This document shows, one piece after another, positions 23,699 through 37,900 of a stretch of 64,000 bases of DNA (its first letter is position 1; each line of letters opens with the position of its first letter). The position numbers and the translations under genes were made by a program. Under the pieces are notes generated by a model. That model ran no database searches and was not told where the DNA came from. It worked only from the letters and a program-made list of their open reading frames with translations. This DNA comes from Diprion similis (lineage: Eukaryota > Arthropoda > Insecta > Hymenoptera > Diprionidae), in contig NC_060110.1 of the NCBI RefSeq assembly GCF_021155765.1, positions 18,746,001 to 18,810,000 of the forward strand. Reading direction: 5' to 3'.

Positions 23699-26600
23699 AT
23701 TTTCCGAAATTGCATTAAGATCCTGTAACTATTCACGAATCGTTACCACAGAAGCGGTGGTGAATGAAAATCGGTAATTGGTTGACGCTGCGGAGGATCT
23801 AAAACGAAAATCTATCCGATTTGCAGTCCTACTGTTTCATCGCGTCACCGTAAACACTTAATACCCCGACTGTGATCGAGCTTCTCATGATCTACCGAGT
23901 GAAAAATAATAATTTAGATGACGACGAAATGTGAAGTGATTATTACTTGTACAACGAAAATTTTCAATCACTCTATAAACATTTCAAAATTACAGATGTA
24001 CATGCCACCGTTGATTCTTCTCAATCTTCAATAGAGTCCCTACTTGTTCCATGCGATTACCATCCTCGACTTATACGTTGTACCCGCGTGGAACCGCGTG
24101 TCGCACAGGTGGGAAAAAGCTATAGGAGAGATACTTCTGCGCAAGAATCAACACGCATCCTCGAGAGTTTTACATGATTGAGGAGAGAATTTTTTATTTA
24201 ATTACACTATATTATTCTTGCCATTGTAAAGTCAAAATACATTCGTTTGAAGAAGATGCCGTCTACTTTCCTAACTCAAAAGTAGGTATCAAAGATAACA
24301 GGAATAGCAGTGAATTACATTTTTACTGTCTCAGTACTTGTACCCGCAAAATGTAAATACGTGTTATAATGCTCAGCTAACAATTACGTACTGAATATAT
24401 AAGTGAAATATTGGTATGTGGATTTCAAGGAGGTATCATGTATAATACGTTTTATGTTGTCTGGGCATCTATTCAATTGCCAGATGAAAAAAAAAAAATT
24501 ATGAACAATGAAAAGCTGAAGAACCGATTTTAAGGACAATATACTACTGCTGAAGTAAAGAATTCGACACTATATTTTAAAAATAGATCTTTGCCTTCAC
24601 AGACATTCTATACATGTTCAATTGGTCTTGTGATTGGATTTATAGACATCAATCTAATTTGACGGTGAATTATACGAAAATCATAGTTACTATGTTTGAT
24701 ATGAGAATTACCGTACTGTTAGTCGAAGAGCCTGATTTATAAGATTTTAGATAGTCTATTATCTGGCTAAAATTTCTTACAATATGAGATTCAGAAAATT
24801 CCCATCTTTTGGTAATTATTTGTCTACACATGCCAACAATAAAAATTACGCAACGTAGAGGAAATAAACCGTAAATTACACTGTGTTAAATGCTCAGTAG
24901 TCCACCACGGTTATCGTAAACTTTAATTACTTTATCGCGCCTTATCGATTGATAGAATCTTTCCAGGATTTGAGAACTATATCGACAGCATGGTGAGAAA
25001 ATAGATAGAAGATCTCGAGAACGGCACGTAAGATTAACGAGCAACAAGATTAATTTCGCATTAATCAGGTTCTTTGGCTCATGAGAGAGTCGGTGAGATG
25101 GAAAGTTGGAAAGTGGTATTCGAAGATTTTGTCAATTAGGCCCTCCCTTAGGATTCTGAGACACATTGCGACTACTCCCTACAATAAACTAGAAATAACT
25201 AAAAATCTGAATCTGTCTTACAATTATAGGTCTTTGTACGAAGAAATTTCGTACGCGTTTTGAGTAGAGAAATGAAAAATAATGAGGTCATGTTTTTGTC
25301 TTTTTTTGATAATGCAACACCCGCAATTATATTTTTTACATGAAGAAAAAAAAATACCACCGAACCATTTTCTGTTTCTTTTCCTCAGGTACATATAAAA
25401 GATAAATTCTCTTTGAATGCATAAAGACTCAATTATAGCGTCCTTTCGTTTTCGCATGGTACATAGGTATTTTATACTTGCATATGCTTATAAATTATAC
25501 AAAAATCGGTAATCGACGACACGTTTATAACACGAGTACACGTTTTTGTATGACTTCATTCAATAGCTTTGGAGTCGAGCTATGTACCTAATTATTCTGT
25601 CTCCTCGTTTTATATTGTGTGCTTTAGGAATTCAGTCGCCGCTAACGCGAGTAACCGTGCTGCATATAACCAGGCCAAGGTATTGGATTTTCAAAAGTTT
25701 CCAACCCGACACATTTTTCTCCACCTCCTTTTCAATGGTTGACAATTTGAGGAATGTAATACTAGTTTAAATGAAGAATGCTGCATTGTAGCTCTAATAT
25801 GCAGCCAATGTGCTCCATATCATCCGTTTCTTCACTGGGCACTGTAAGATACCATTAAATTTCTTTAAACGTAACAATTCGCCACATCTCGTAACGGTCT
25901 GAAGCAAAAATATGAAAAAATTGCGTGGCTCTTTGAAGCGGAGCAATCAGTTTTAACGACTATGAAAATTGAAAGATCAGACTATACAGTAACGATGGCT
26001 TTGTCATTACATAACACGATGCCTCACGCACACCTCAATTACTAATGAAGTGATATGTTTTTTTTTTTTTTTTTCAAAATTACATCAATTTACAACGAAT
26101 GAATATTCATTCACGAGGTATTTTATGTAACAGATGACATTGGGTAACTCACAATTCTATTGATGTTTAGTTTTCGAAGGTCAGGAAATGTACCGTGTGA
26201 TCTGCAGTATACGATATCGTTGTGTTTTTGGTGTTGTTTGACAAAAAGTAATCAGACCGAATGCTGCACCGTTTTGTTCAATGGATTTTGATTATCGTTT
26301 GATGTCCAATGACAATAGTTGAAGAAATCTACGTCACGATAAGATCCCAATTCAATTTTATACACTGGAAGTGTGGAGATGATACTTGGAAAAACTATAA
26401 TGAACTTGAACAATAGAATGGGAAAATTTAGCAAACTTTAGAGCCACGCGTAAAGTTTGCCTTCGCGAATATGTCTGATCGTCGGAAATTTTTCCGACAA
26501 CATAATACAATCGCAATCTCAACTGGTAGAAGGGGAATTGAAGACTGCATGGGACCGAAACTTGCATTCTTACACGCGCATCGAAATCTGCATTGCAATC

Positions 26601-26925
26601 ATTCTTTACAGATTACGTTGTTAACGAGGAATGTGAATTGGAAATATCCTTTCAAAAAATGACTCCCTCGTTAAAAAAAAACTTATCCATTTATACTACA
26701 CCGAAGCGATCTAGTTTAGAGTAAATGCTCTACTGTCATCGATGCGTCAACTATTTCTTCCCTTTCATTGAAAACAATTTCATCCTAATCCAAAAAGCAT
26801 TGACCAGCAGTTTACTTTTTATAGGTACTTACCTACGGCATGTTTTCATCGCTTTACACATGTAGCAATACCTAGCTGTTTCTTCACTTAACGTCTCATT
26901 ATTCTCATCCCTCTCTATTCTTCAC
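23699..26925. other. Gene-poor stretch upstream of fuseless module B
   Basis: It presumably contains the module B promoter and 5' UTR. A pure T run of about 16 sits near 26060. No exon or RNA gene was recognised; short open stretches on both strands look like chance. Confidence 0.4.
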
Positions 26926-27244
26926 AATTAGGTAACTGAATGAAAAATTCCATTAGTATCGTCAGATATAATGTCGAAAAATAATTGACACGTATTTCTT
27001 CTTCTTTCGATTTAACGTTCCGTAACAAAGATATAGCAGTTTGAAATTGACGCGTGACCTCACAATATTACTAGATATAGATATACTGCAATGTAATACA
27101 TGTATAACATTTTGACGTCACGCGAAATTCGACTCGCTATATCTTTGATAAACGTTGAATTGAAAAAAGGAAAAATACGTGTCAATTATTTTTCGACATT
27201 CTATCTGACGATACTAATCGAATTTTTCATTCAAATATCTAATT
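26926..27244. repeat. Near-complete palindromic foldback (MITE-like) element, about 320 bp
   Basis: The arms are about 130 bp each and highly similar. The left arm's TGAATGAAAAATTC (26937) is matched by GAATTTTTCATTCA at 27220-27233. The left TAATTGACACGTATTT is matched by AAATACGTGTCAATTA on the right, and both inner ends share a GCGTGAC segment. The outermost matching bases are AATTAG and CTAATT. There is no coding capacity. This fits a miniature inverted-repeat element; an RNA from it would fold into a long hairpin. Confidence 0.8.
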
Positions 27245-30200
27245 CTCATCGCCCAGTGCATTCAAGCTAACTGACCAATTTGAGTTTTCAAACATTTCCC
27301 ATTGAAAAAAGATGCAATGTATTGATATTATGTGTTAAAGCTGATACTTTTGAAACGGGAATCTTGGAGGTTTGAATTATTTCATCCATTAGTTTTCGTT
27401 CACAGGGTATATGCCTCCTCCGTTAATTTGCGTACAACAATCATGTTTAAACTGCATTTTTACGTAACGCATGTATAGTTTACACCACGTTTTTTTACCT
27501 GCGTTTCGCGTACAAAAAAGATTTCAAACACCACAATAAACAACTTGTGAACCAGACTTTGTTACACAAAGTATCATGTGCAACATGAAGACAAAATCTT
27601 TTTCACCCCGCGTATTTTCAATATTCGCGTCTTTCGATTTGGAAGATTTTTGAAAATTTTGTGACTAACATTGTTACGTTTAATAAGAAATATACGTCCG
27701 AAACCATTTTATTTTTATACAAACACAAAAATTGTTGCACATCACTTCTAAATTTTTAGATACGTCCGTGAGCATTTCGTAAATTTTTTTTTTCGAAAAT
27801 TGGATCATGCAACCATTAGGTACTAACTGTCTGATGATGTCTTTGAAAGTAATAAAAATCACATCACCGTATCCGAAAATATCAAATTTTTACAAACATC
27901 AAACTTTGTAGGTATGTACTGAGAAAATTGCGGCATCCAGAATTTTGATCATATTTGAAAACTGAGCGAGCAATGTTACCACTATCATACCATCGATTGC
28001 CAGTATTTGTGGGGAGGATTCTTAATCAAATATGTTAGTAATCGTTTTTATAAATGAAATGCACCAAGTCGCAGTTTTAACAACTTTACTCAATCAACGT
28101 CGAATAAGTTATACATAATGTTGTGTATCATATATGTATTGTATATATAATATATATATATATATGTATATATAAATAAAGTGCAGCAACAGAATATACA
28201 ACATACTTTTCTTTCGAACCAACGCACAATCACAGGTTTAAATATTCGCTTTACAACTATATTTTTACAAATCTTCAGCACATGGCATTAAAAACGTCTT
28301 CAAAAATTGTAAAGTCCATTAAACTTACATCTATTAGCAAACTATCGTTCTCTTTGACCATTGCAGACTAGGATAAGTCGGAAAGTGCAACGCATATTAC
28401 TATGGTTAGTACAGAATATTGCACCTGAAATCACATTTGCTGATACATGATTCCAAATGCCAAGAGACCAAAATGCGAAATAAGTTCTGTCTTGCCCACC
28501 GAGTACTTGGCATTAATTTAACTATAATCAATTAGCTAGCAATTAAGTTGTGCCACAAAGAACGGCGGATTTTTAATTAAATTTTTGGTGCTCGTTAAAA
28601 CTAAAATAATAATTTTGCGAAGAAAAATGCAAGAACCTATTAGACTTTTAGGCATGCGAATGAAGTTTGATTTACAATTGATTCAATGACTACACCACTA
28701 ATTACAACCACTATAAAATTTTTAGAGTAACATTTTATATACGGCTTGAGAAAAAGGAATTATTTGCGATTGGTAAGCTATTGTGAGAAATTCACTCAGT
28801 ACTGATTTCGTTCCAAACATGACTTGGTTTTCCGTATACATCAGCTACGTAATAGATGCGACATAAAACGAATTGATAATTGATAACAGTTACAAATTTG
28901 TGCAATCAATAAGATAAAGTCTTCGTATTCAAAATAGCTAGAGTGTTAAAGAATTTTTAGTCACTCATTAAATTTAAATAAAGCTAAATATTTAGTCGTA
29001 AGATTAAAGTAGATATACACGTATACTGGATCGGAAGAACAAGAAACTTTTAGCAATATTATTTAAAATATAACATAGCAATAATGCACTTATTGATCTT
29101 TGGTTATAACTAAATGCAAACTGGTAATACATTTCACTTTTGGTATTGAATCAGTGATACGAATGAGCTTGTTCAAGCATTTGAGTTTGCCAAATACCTG
29201 CAGTTACGAATCACTATTTACAGATGATTAATATTCGAAGATACATAGGTGTGTGTAACATGAGAGATAAAAAACTGATAATCTCAAACATTGATTCCAC
29301 TCCGCTGTTTAAATTCACAGTAAAAATATGACATTGTTGAGTCATTATGTTCCTTTACTCGTGTATTCGGCACATCTTCAGTTCGATTTCAACACATTGT
29401 ACATACATTTTTTTTATCACACAAAATGATATACAGTATACTGACGATAGAGTTAAAATATAGTATTTTGAAACATTTCTTTTGTTTTTATTTTTAAATA
29501 AGTATACCTATATACCTATAACATAGGAGATGGTATTTTCCACAAATCCCCACTATTTACTTCAGCAATAGTTAACACTTAGGACAATGAGCAATATATT
29601 TTGAAGCATATTATAGGATATATGTAATATATCATTGATGTAATAGTATTTGTGCTGTGCGAAAAAAAATACTTCTTTTCTAACTGCTATCATTTTCAAT
29701 TATAGAGAATATTATTTGGAGGATGATTTGTATGGAACTTGGTATTTATTTCCACTGTTGCTAATAATGATTTATCGAGCACACGGCTGTAGTTAAATGA
29801 TATGAAACTTTGTAATTTACGTATGTCGTAACAGGTAAAATGATATTTTCGTACGAGTATAATGTTTAGATGTTCATATTGCGCCGAACATATTTAGCTG
29901 TATCTATTGAATTTAGAACTAATCACAAAATGTAGGTTATTTATGTACGATTAAAAAAAAATCGAGTTGTAAATGTATCAATTATAATACATACCTCACT
30001 ATGACTCCTGATCATATCACGTAACACCAATGAGTTTATAATCAGATGTGACCGAATTAAATGGTATACAATTATTTACTTGATTTCTGAGATTGCAGGT
30101 TTTCCTGTCAAGCAGCCTGTCATAAGCAGTGATTGATCATTGAGTCAAAACGAGTCAACACAATTACACTCCGGCTTCAAAATATAAAAGATATGCACGA

Positions 30201-30530
30201 TCGAATTATTATTATTCCGTTATGATTATCTTCCATTTTTTTTTAAGTAACAGGACTATCATGTCTTTGTGATCAAAACTTAAATAACGTTAAATACGGA
30301 CTTAGAAGAGTTATTATCAACATTGATATCATTCTGTATGATTATATTTTTTAAGGCTTAAGAGATATTATTTCGTTAAGAGCTAAATCAATTTTACGCA
30401 CGATTTTTTCCAATGCATTATTCAACCTGACGATGTCCTGGTACGGACATTAATACTTCACCTATAGAACTAGACTACATGATCCTATCATTCATCATAT
30501 GTAAAAATCCTACAACGAAAAGACAAGTTG
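27245..30530. other. Gene-poor AT-rich stretch, includes the START gene 3' UTR
   Basis: The sequence is strongly AT-rich with scattered homopolymers and one TA-rich microsatellite. The part nearest 30530 is 3' UTR of the minus-strand START-domain gene. No other gene was recognised. Confidence 0.45.
28141..28178. repeat. (TA)n microsatellite
   Basis: About 38 bp of alternating TA with two G interruptions, in intergenic DNA. Confidence 0.8.
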
Positions 30531-32333
30531 TTAATCACTGTCCAGAGTCGTAATTTCTTTACTGGGTGCTTCCTTTAGTTCTGATTCATCAACAAAATTA
30601 TTTTTAGAATTCTTCTCTTCTATTGATTTCACGCACTGCAAATAAAATGAAAATTTGAAATTCATTTATGGAACACATCGATTTTGATTACACATATTAT
30701 TTTCCAATGAAATTTAATCTTCAAATCACCATATCCAATACACCACTGAAAGATATGATTGATATTTGTAAATATGGTGCGTATGCTTTAAGCCAAATCA
30801 ACAAAGAAAGTATTTTGGAAATTCATTATAATATACCAAGATCAATATTTTCAGTCTCGTTTTGTACAAAATTTAGACAGAGAGACTTTGAAACACAGGG
30901 ATATAAGAAGCATATTACGTACATCTTCAATTCGTATTCGAGGCGCACTGATTTGCTCTGGGAAATGCCAAGGCTTGTAATCAACTCTGTGGAGACTCTT
31001 CCAACTTGGATAACCGACGGCAGCTTTGTGCAATTTTTTCACCATCTATGCATTTTACGCAAATTGAATAAAACCATAAACTGATGTTGCTCAAATTTAC
31101 GGAGAAAAATAATCACCTTTCGAAAATTAACAAATATTTGAAGAAGTTCTTACCTTTGGTGCAAATATTTGTGTCACTTTATTTACTAGCCATACTGGTA
31201 ATTTTCCATGTGGATCTGTATGTGATACATATCCCAACTCACAACCATCTCCGTTAAGAGATTGCCTCACTATATATCCTGAGGAATTATTCACATCATC
31301 ATGTTAGATATTGTTGAAAACGTGTATAAGACAAGGCATCCAGTGGCTGAGTGATTCAAAATTTCTTGAGAATTTCAGGATGGACAAGACATTTTTCAAT
31401 CAAAAACGCCAGATCGAATATTTTTTGACCATGCAATTTGAAAAATGAACGTATGATACGAACGTGCTGATACTGAGATTCAATGGATAAAGAAAGAGTC
31501 GAACGTAATTAGTAGTATATCAGCCATATACCTGTGAGATAAGATGTCGCTCTAACGTAATTTTTCCTCGGTGGATGGTCTTTGTGAAAAACAGAATGAT
31601 TGATGATGAGCTGTTCGTGCCCAATATCCAACCATGAACGATGCAAAACGAAGTCTCTATTCTTCAAAGGCGATGGACATGCCACTGAAAGTGAAATATT
31701 TTTAGTAACAATAAATTACAAAACTATATTCTATTCTCGATCCAATGGATGACATTTGTTTTCGTCAGTAATGCTTGAACATTGAATGTTATTACAAGTT
31801 ATTACATAAATGATGATAAGTATCTCAATAATATTCCCAAACTCCACGGATATTCTCAAAGATACTCACTTGAATAGTACCCGATGTCATTGTTGGGATT
31901 AAAAAAGCCAATATCCTTGGACTCAATCATGTGTGTATCCCAAACTTTTCTATATTCAGGATCATGGAGGACGTCGTATAAAGTTTCTGGTAAAACATCA
32001 GGAAATCTTGTCTTAATCTATGAACGCACCAAAAAATACATTTCTCAAATGGCAATTTTTAAACTCGAATAAGCAAATTTGCAATATATTTTTTTTAATT
32101 GTAACTACAAACATGTTTATTCCGTCATCACTTTAATCCCATGAACAATACATGTATCAGGATAAATCAAAACTCACTTTAACCATCCTGAAGCTCGTCC
32201 CGTGCACAGTTTTAGTCCAGACCGAAAGGTCAGGTTTGTTGTAATCCAGCCTCCACTCATTGTTGTCATCGTACAGTTGCTTGAGTTTTTCAAAGTCTTT
32301 ATCCTCTGCTATCCTGACAACTCCCACGTCCAT
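30531..32333 (-). CDS. STARD10: START-domain lipid-transfer protein, STARD10-like, 228 aa, five exons
   Basis: START domains bind one lipid in a deep cavity; STARD10 carries phosphatidylcholine and phosphatidylethanolamine in the cytosol. Minus-strand exons 32333-32178, 32017-31870, 31684-31532, 31278-31154 and 30635-30531 join in phases 0, 1, 1 and 0 to give 228 aa. The order of motifs is that of a START domain: [20 protein letters not shown], then GYYS, then [14 protein letters not shown], then [15 protein letters not shown], then [20 protein letters not shown] and [10 protein letters not shown], with a short acidic tail after that. This resembles STARD10 more than PCTP or STARD7, though the exact member is recalled, not searched. 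The start is the first ATG of exon one, 12 nt after a CAG acceptor at 32346, so an upstream non-coding exon is expected. The alternative acceptor for exon two (6 nt further in) would drop two residues. Confidence 0.85.
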
Positions 32334-32345
32334 TATAGCTGGTTT

Positions 32346-34932
32346 CTGTGCATAAACTACAGAAAATCACCCCAAATTATTAACCAGTCAGGTGCGATAT
32401 ATTATTCTGAGTTAAGCTTTTCAAAATTTTAATATCTCACTAGCAAGCTATCTAGGCTAGAGTCGAAAGCCATCTGGTCAACACACTCTGGCTTTTAGTC
32501 AATAGCAAATGGTATACTGATTAGATTATTCTCCTACGAAGATCAAGTTATGTGGTACGTGTTTTACTAAAACGTTATCAACACCGTCTTCATCATCAAT
32601 TAATCGCTAAGTTCTACCACCTGCTATCGCTTTGGAACATTTATTGCATGTTATTGAAGTCAATTTATAGTAATACCAAGAGCAATAAACTTCATTAAGT
32701 ATGATAATGTATAAATGTATATTAAACTCTATAAATTAGATTACAAATGAAAAGATTTTCAACATATCACCATTGTAAATCATAAACAGAATGATAGAAA
32801 AAAGAAAACTAACAAAATATTGTAGGTACAGATATTTTAGCAAAATAATAAATTTTCTTGTAAACAGAAAAACTTTTCCTGGACACATAAAAAGCGTTAA
32901 CTACTCCATCAAATTATGCACACACATATGTCAAGAATCAAACAATCTTGCAAGTAATAAAGAGAGAAAAACTCTGCAATGTATTATCGGATTGGGGGTG
33001 CAGAAGGGTTACTTGTGCAGGGAAAAGAAAAAAGAAAAGAACCGCAGGTAATTAATTTACCTACCCACCCTTTTTCTGACACTCTTGTTTAGCGTCACGG
33101 CGACAAGTTCGCTTTATTCGCTCCGCATGCGAGGATATATTCGTGAATTTGCGATTAGATAAACGATAACTTATACATATCGAAACTAATATACTTTATG
33201 GCATATGTGCAGAGGCGGGGAGAAGGCGGGGAAATAGCGATTACGAACACATAATATATCTGCGTCAAGATTCGAATAAAACAAACGCGAATTTATGTGA
33301 CGTTAGTGGAACAAAGCGAAGGGCAAATCAAATTGACGCACGAGCGACAAAAAGTGGATAAAACTGGTGTACGGTCGAGGGCAAAAGAAAACAAAAGAAA
33401 TTCGCAACAACTCCGCTGAAGGACGAGGACAAGTCCAGAAACCTGCGCGACCTTATAATACGCACATCCCGTGAGTAAACTGTTCCTGCGTTTTATTGAT
33501 TCGTAAAACGTAATTCAAACTTTCAGCCGAGTATATATCTTTACGAAATTTACGCACGAGTTCATTTATACTCGATCGAGTTGCCACTCGCCACTTGCCG
33601 GTCAAAGAATCGCCCAATTCATCTGTAAATGACCAGCTAGCGTCAAACCGTATTCGCACGAGGTTATGTTGTCACTGTATTTTAAATACGCATTCTTGGC
33701 CCGACCGGGGGGCGATGTGCCTAAGAAATTGTTTTGAAAAAATTGATACTGCCTTATCTACGACATTGCCTAACAAGGTCATGGCCACTGATATATATTC
33801 AACGAACTTGTCGCGTTTATCCAACTAAACGACGTAGCCCGACTGACTGCCAGCCGTCCGCAAACTGCCGTAAAATTACTGCTCGAGGACTTAAGGCTTC
33901 TCTCTGTCACCGAGAAACCGTGGGAGTTTTTTTAGTTATCAACCGGTGTGAGTTTATTACCCCCTTTTGTCTCGTTAAACTTCCTGAATTATAAATATTG
34001 CCGATCCGTTACGTCATTTCTTTGGTTATTTGGCAAAAGTGCGCAACTCGAAGCCGGTATGATTTTTTAAAGAGAACGACGTGAATTATAAGTCTCAAAA
34101 ATTTTGCGCAGTTACATATAATTCGCAATTGCTGATTATTGGTCTTAGTTCGCACAATATGATGACATAGATTTTTCTTAACTCTAACTAGAATGATAAG
34201 ATTGGATTATCGATGAAGATATTATCAAAAAATCCGTGTTATGCCGCGTATTTTCAAATCGTAGAGGGCATAACTCGAGTTATGTCAAATCACTACAATT
34301 TACAGTTCAACAAACTTATTTTCCGATTTATATTTATTGTGTTCCAAATCATAGATAGCAAAATTACTTTCACCTAAACCTTTTTTCATTTGTTGACGTA
34401 AGAAAATTTTTTTAAACATATTTGTCAATACCCAAGTATCTTGTGTATAATATTATATAATCTATGATCACTGCCCTATATTTTAATATTAATCACGGCA
34501 ACAAGAGGATTTTTCGAATTTTACCTTTGTAGCCACAAGTGTTACCATTGGGTAGCAAATTTGAATGCATATCTCATTTACAACATCACTAATTCCAATG
34601 GGCCATAATTAATTACCTTGATTGAAAACACATATTTGTATGTAATATTTATTTCTTTTTATTTCAATTCTTATCACATGTCAAATATCACTTGCACAGT
34701 ATTATTAATTGAATTAATTCAAAATCATTATCTGTTGGAAGTTGAGTGAAAATTAAGTTATTAAAAAAAATGTTAGACGCGCTTTGCATCATTGACAAAA
34801 TACATGTCAAATGAATAGATTTATGACAAAATAGTTACCATTATTTTTCTAAGATTATTTTACTACTATTATTATTTCCAGTTCCATTTTTTGCATCATA
34901 AAATTTGCATACCAATTTGCATAAACCTGATT
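32346..34932. other. Divergent upstream region between the START gene and PGM2
   Basis: About 2.6 kb lies between the divergent coding starts. The part at 33.1-33.9 kb is noticeably more GC- and CpG-rich than its surroundings and is the best place for the START gene's promoter and 5' UTR exon. The PGM2 side is AT-rich. No coding exon was recognised. Confidence 0.4.
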
Positions 34933-37900
34933 ATGGCGCCAAAGGATTCTGTAAATACTGGGAACACGATCTTAGATGATAAAATAAAGGAATGGCTGTC
35001 TTGGAACAAGGTATGAACGAATTCTGTAGTAAAAAAAAAAATCTTTTGAATCAAGAGCACTATTTTTTTCATCTAAATTTTATTTTCAAGGATTCAGCAG
35101 CAGAAAATGAGATTCAGAATTACATCAATGAAGGAGATGTAAAGACTCTGTCTAAACTTTTTCTTAAGCGATTGGAGTTTGGTACTGCTGGACTGCGTGC
35201 TCGTATGGGTCCAGGATACAGTCAACTAAACGATTTAGTCATTGTACAAACTGGTCAAGGATTTGTCAAATATTTATTATCCACCATTTCTGACGCTAAG
35301 AAAAGAGGAGTTGTGCTTGGATACGACGGCAGGCATCATAGTAAACGGTGTTACTCTATAGTTCATTCCTTATTTAAGTGAAATTCATTAAACTGTAGGC
35401 TTCAATTGCTATGATTTAAAAAAATGTATAATTCACATGATGTAGTCGGAGTAGAAATCCTAGAAATTATTTTGGCTTCATGGATGTTTGAACAAATCTC
35501 GCTAATTTTTTTAAAATTGTTTGCAGATTCGCAGAGCTGACTGCAGCTATTCTTATGAACAATGGTGTAAGAGTTTATATGTATTCAAAGGTCTGCCCAA
35601 CACCTTTCATCCCCTATGGAGTATTGAAGTACAAATGCGCAGCAGGTATAATGGTCACAGCGTCGCATAACCCAAAGGAAGATAATGGGTATAAAGTTTA
35701 CTGGGATAACGGTGCTCAGATTATTTCACCTCATGATAAAGGAATCCAAAAATCCATCTTGGATAATTTAGAACCATTGGAATCGTCGTTTAATACTTCA
35801 GGAATTGATAGCAATGAGCTGTTTAATGATCCACTTGAAGACGTTATGCAATCTTATTTTAAAATTCTTAAGAATGTGGTTTTGTATCCTGAAACGAACA
35901 AAAATACAGTTCTAAAATTTACATATACAGCTATGCATGGTGTGGGATATGATTACATGGTCAAAGCATTTGAGGCAGCTAACTTCAAGGTAATTTGTAG
36001 CTCAAAGTATCAATGTGACGGAAAAATAGTGTGGCCCACTATTCTAATTTAGAATAATTGAGAAGATATTTTATTATCACGCTACATATTACTACATCTC
36101 ATATGTTTCAGCCATTCATTGTGGTCGAGGAGCAAAAGGATCCTGACCCAGACTTTCCAACGGTTAAATTTCCAAATCCAGAAGAGGGTAAAAGTGCGTT
36201 AGATCTGAGTATGAGGACTGCTAACCAAAATGCTTCTGGCATAATTTTAGCCAATGATCCAGATGCAGACAGACTTGCTTGTGCAGAAAAAAATCATAAG
36301 TATGTTATTGTAGGGGATACATTATCTGTTAAAAAAGATATTTTCAAACTACACGTGTGTTTTAAGAAGATTACGACAATTAACTGAAACCCTCGAAAAC
36401 TTTACACAAATGTCATATAATGACATGTTTTAGAACTCAACCAACAAGATTTAGGATACAATTCAGTTTTATTGTCGAAAGCATATAACAGACTCTGAAT
36501 ACTGTACCTATGAACAATTTTCGTAACAGTATATGAAACAAGGTGTACGAAATACTATTTTTTTAATCGTCAATCGATCCCAAATATCATCTCTCTAGAA
36601 TTATGTTATAAAATTTTTCAAATTTCTGACAAACAACACACATTAAATGTAAGAATGTCCTTCGATTTTGATTGTATCCGATTATCACTGTTGATGTATT
36701 CCGAAATTGAAGTTTGAACAAGGCATGTTAACAGCAATGCATTAGTAAATGATTAATTGCTCCTTCGATAATAATCTTTTAAAAAATGTCATTGAGTGTG
36801 AACGCGAGCTTCAGAATTTTTTACTACCGAATTACCCAAAAACAGTAACAACTTAGTTCATACACACATAGCCTTTGTTTTACACATTAACTTTGTTTTA
36901 ATAACGATTTTCTTGAAGCACAGAAAATATTTTCTTTCACTTATGCATTTATTTACAAATTTTCAGAGGCGAATGGCGGGTTTTCACTGGTAATGAATTA
37001 GGAGCTTTGTTAGGCTGGTGGATGCTACATCAGCACCAAGTACGATACCCTGATGCTAATTTAAGTGACGCGTTCATGTTAGCATCTACAGTTTCCAGTA
37101 AAATACTGCGATCTATGGCCAACAAAGAAGGTTTCACATTCGAAGTAAGCACACCTGCCTAACTTGATAATTAATCATAATGATGGGTGGGACTAACGAT
37201 TTTACTAATTTGTTCTTAGGAAACATTAACAGGCTTTAAGTGGATGGGTAACCGAGTAACAGAGCTGTTACGTCAAAACAAAACCATATTATTTGCTTTT
37301 GAAGAAGCTATTGGATTCATGTGCGGCTCCACTGTAATAGATAAAGATGGCATCAGTGCAGGTGTCCGTGTCGCTGAAATGGCATCATATTTAGAAACTA
37401 TGGGGATATCGCTTGCTGGAAAGCTAGACGAAATTTATGCAGAGTGAGTATTTTTTTGTCTACATTGCAGTGTGTAGTACCATCAGGAATAATTCTTACT
37501 GCCAAGTTGTTGAAGAAATTGAAAGAGCAAGTTAAAAATAAGGTATATCAACTTTTTGAATGCAGCTCATCAGAGAGCGACCACTGGACATTTACTTCCG
37601 TCACTTAGTTTGTAAAAGCATAAGTCCACTTAAATATTCTTGCACGTTCGAATATACCCACTAATTTAATAATGATTAATAGTGTTTTTGTATATGCTCA
37701 CAAGTTACGCACACACTTCTATTATACAACTTATCTAAAAAATTTGTGCAAAGCAAACTCTGTAGTTAGTATGATACTCAAGGTGTGTAATTCTAAATGC
37801 AGGTATGGTCATCATATTAGTGATAATTCCTATTACATCTGTCATGAGCAACCAGTGATCAAAAGTATCTTTGAAAGACTAAGAAATTTTAACGGAAAAC

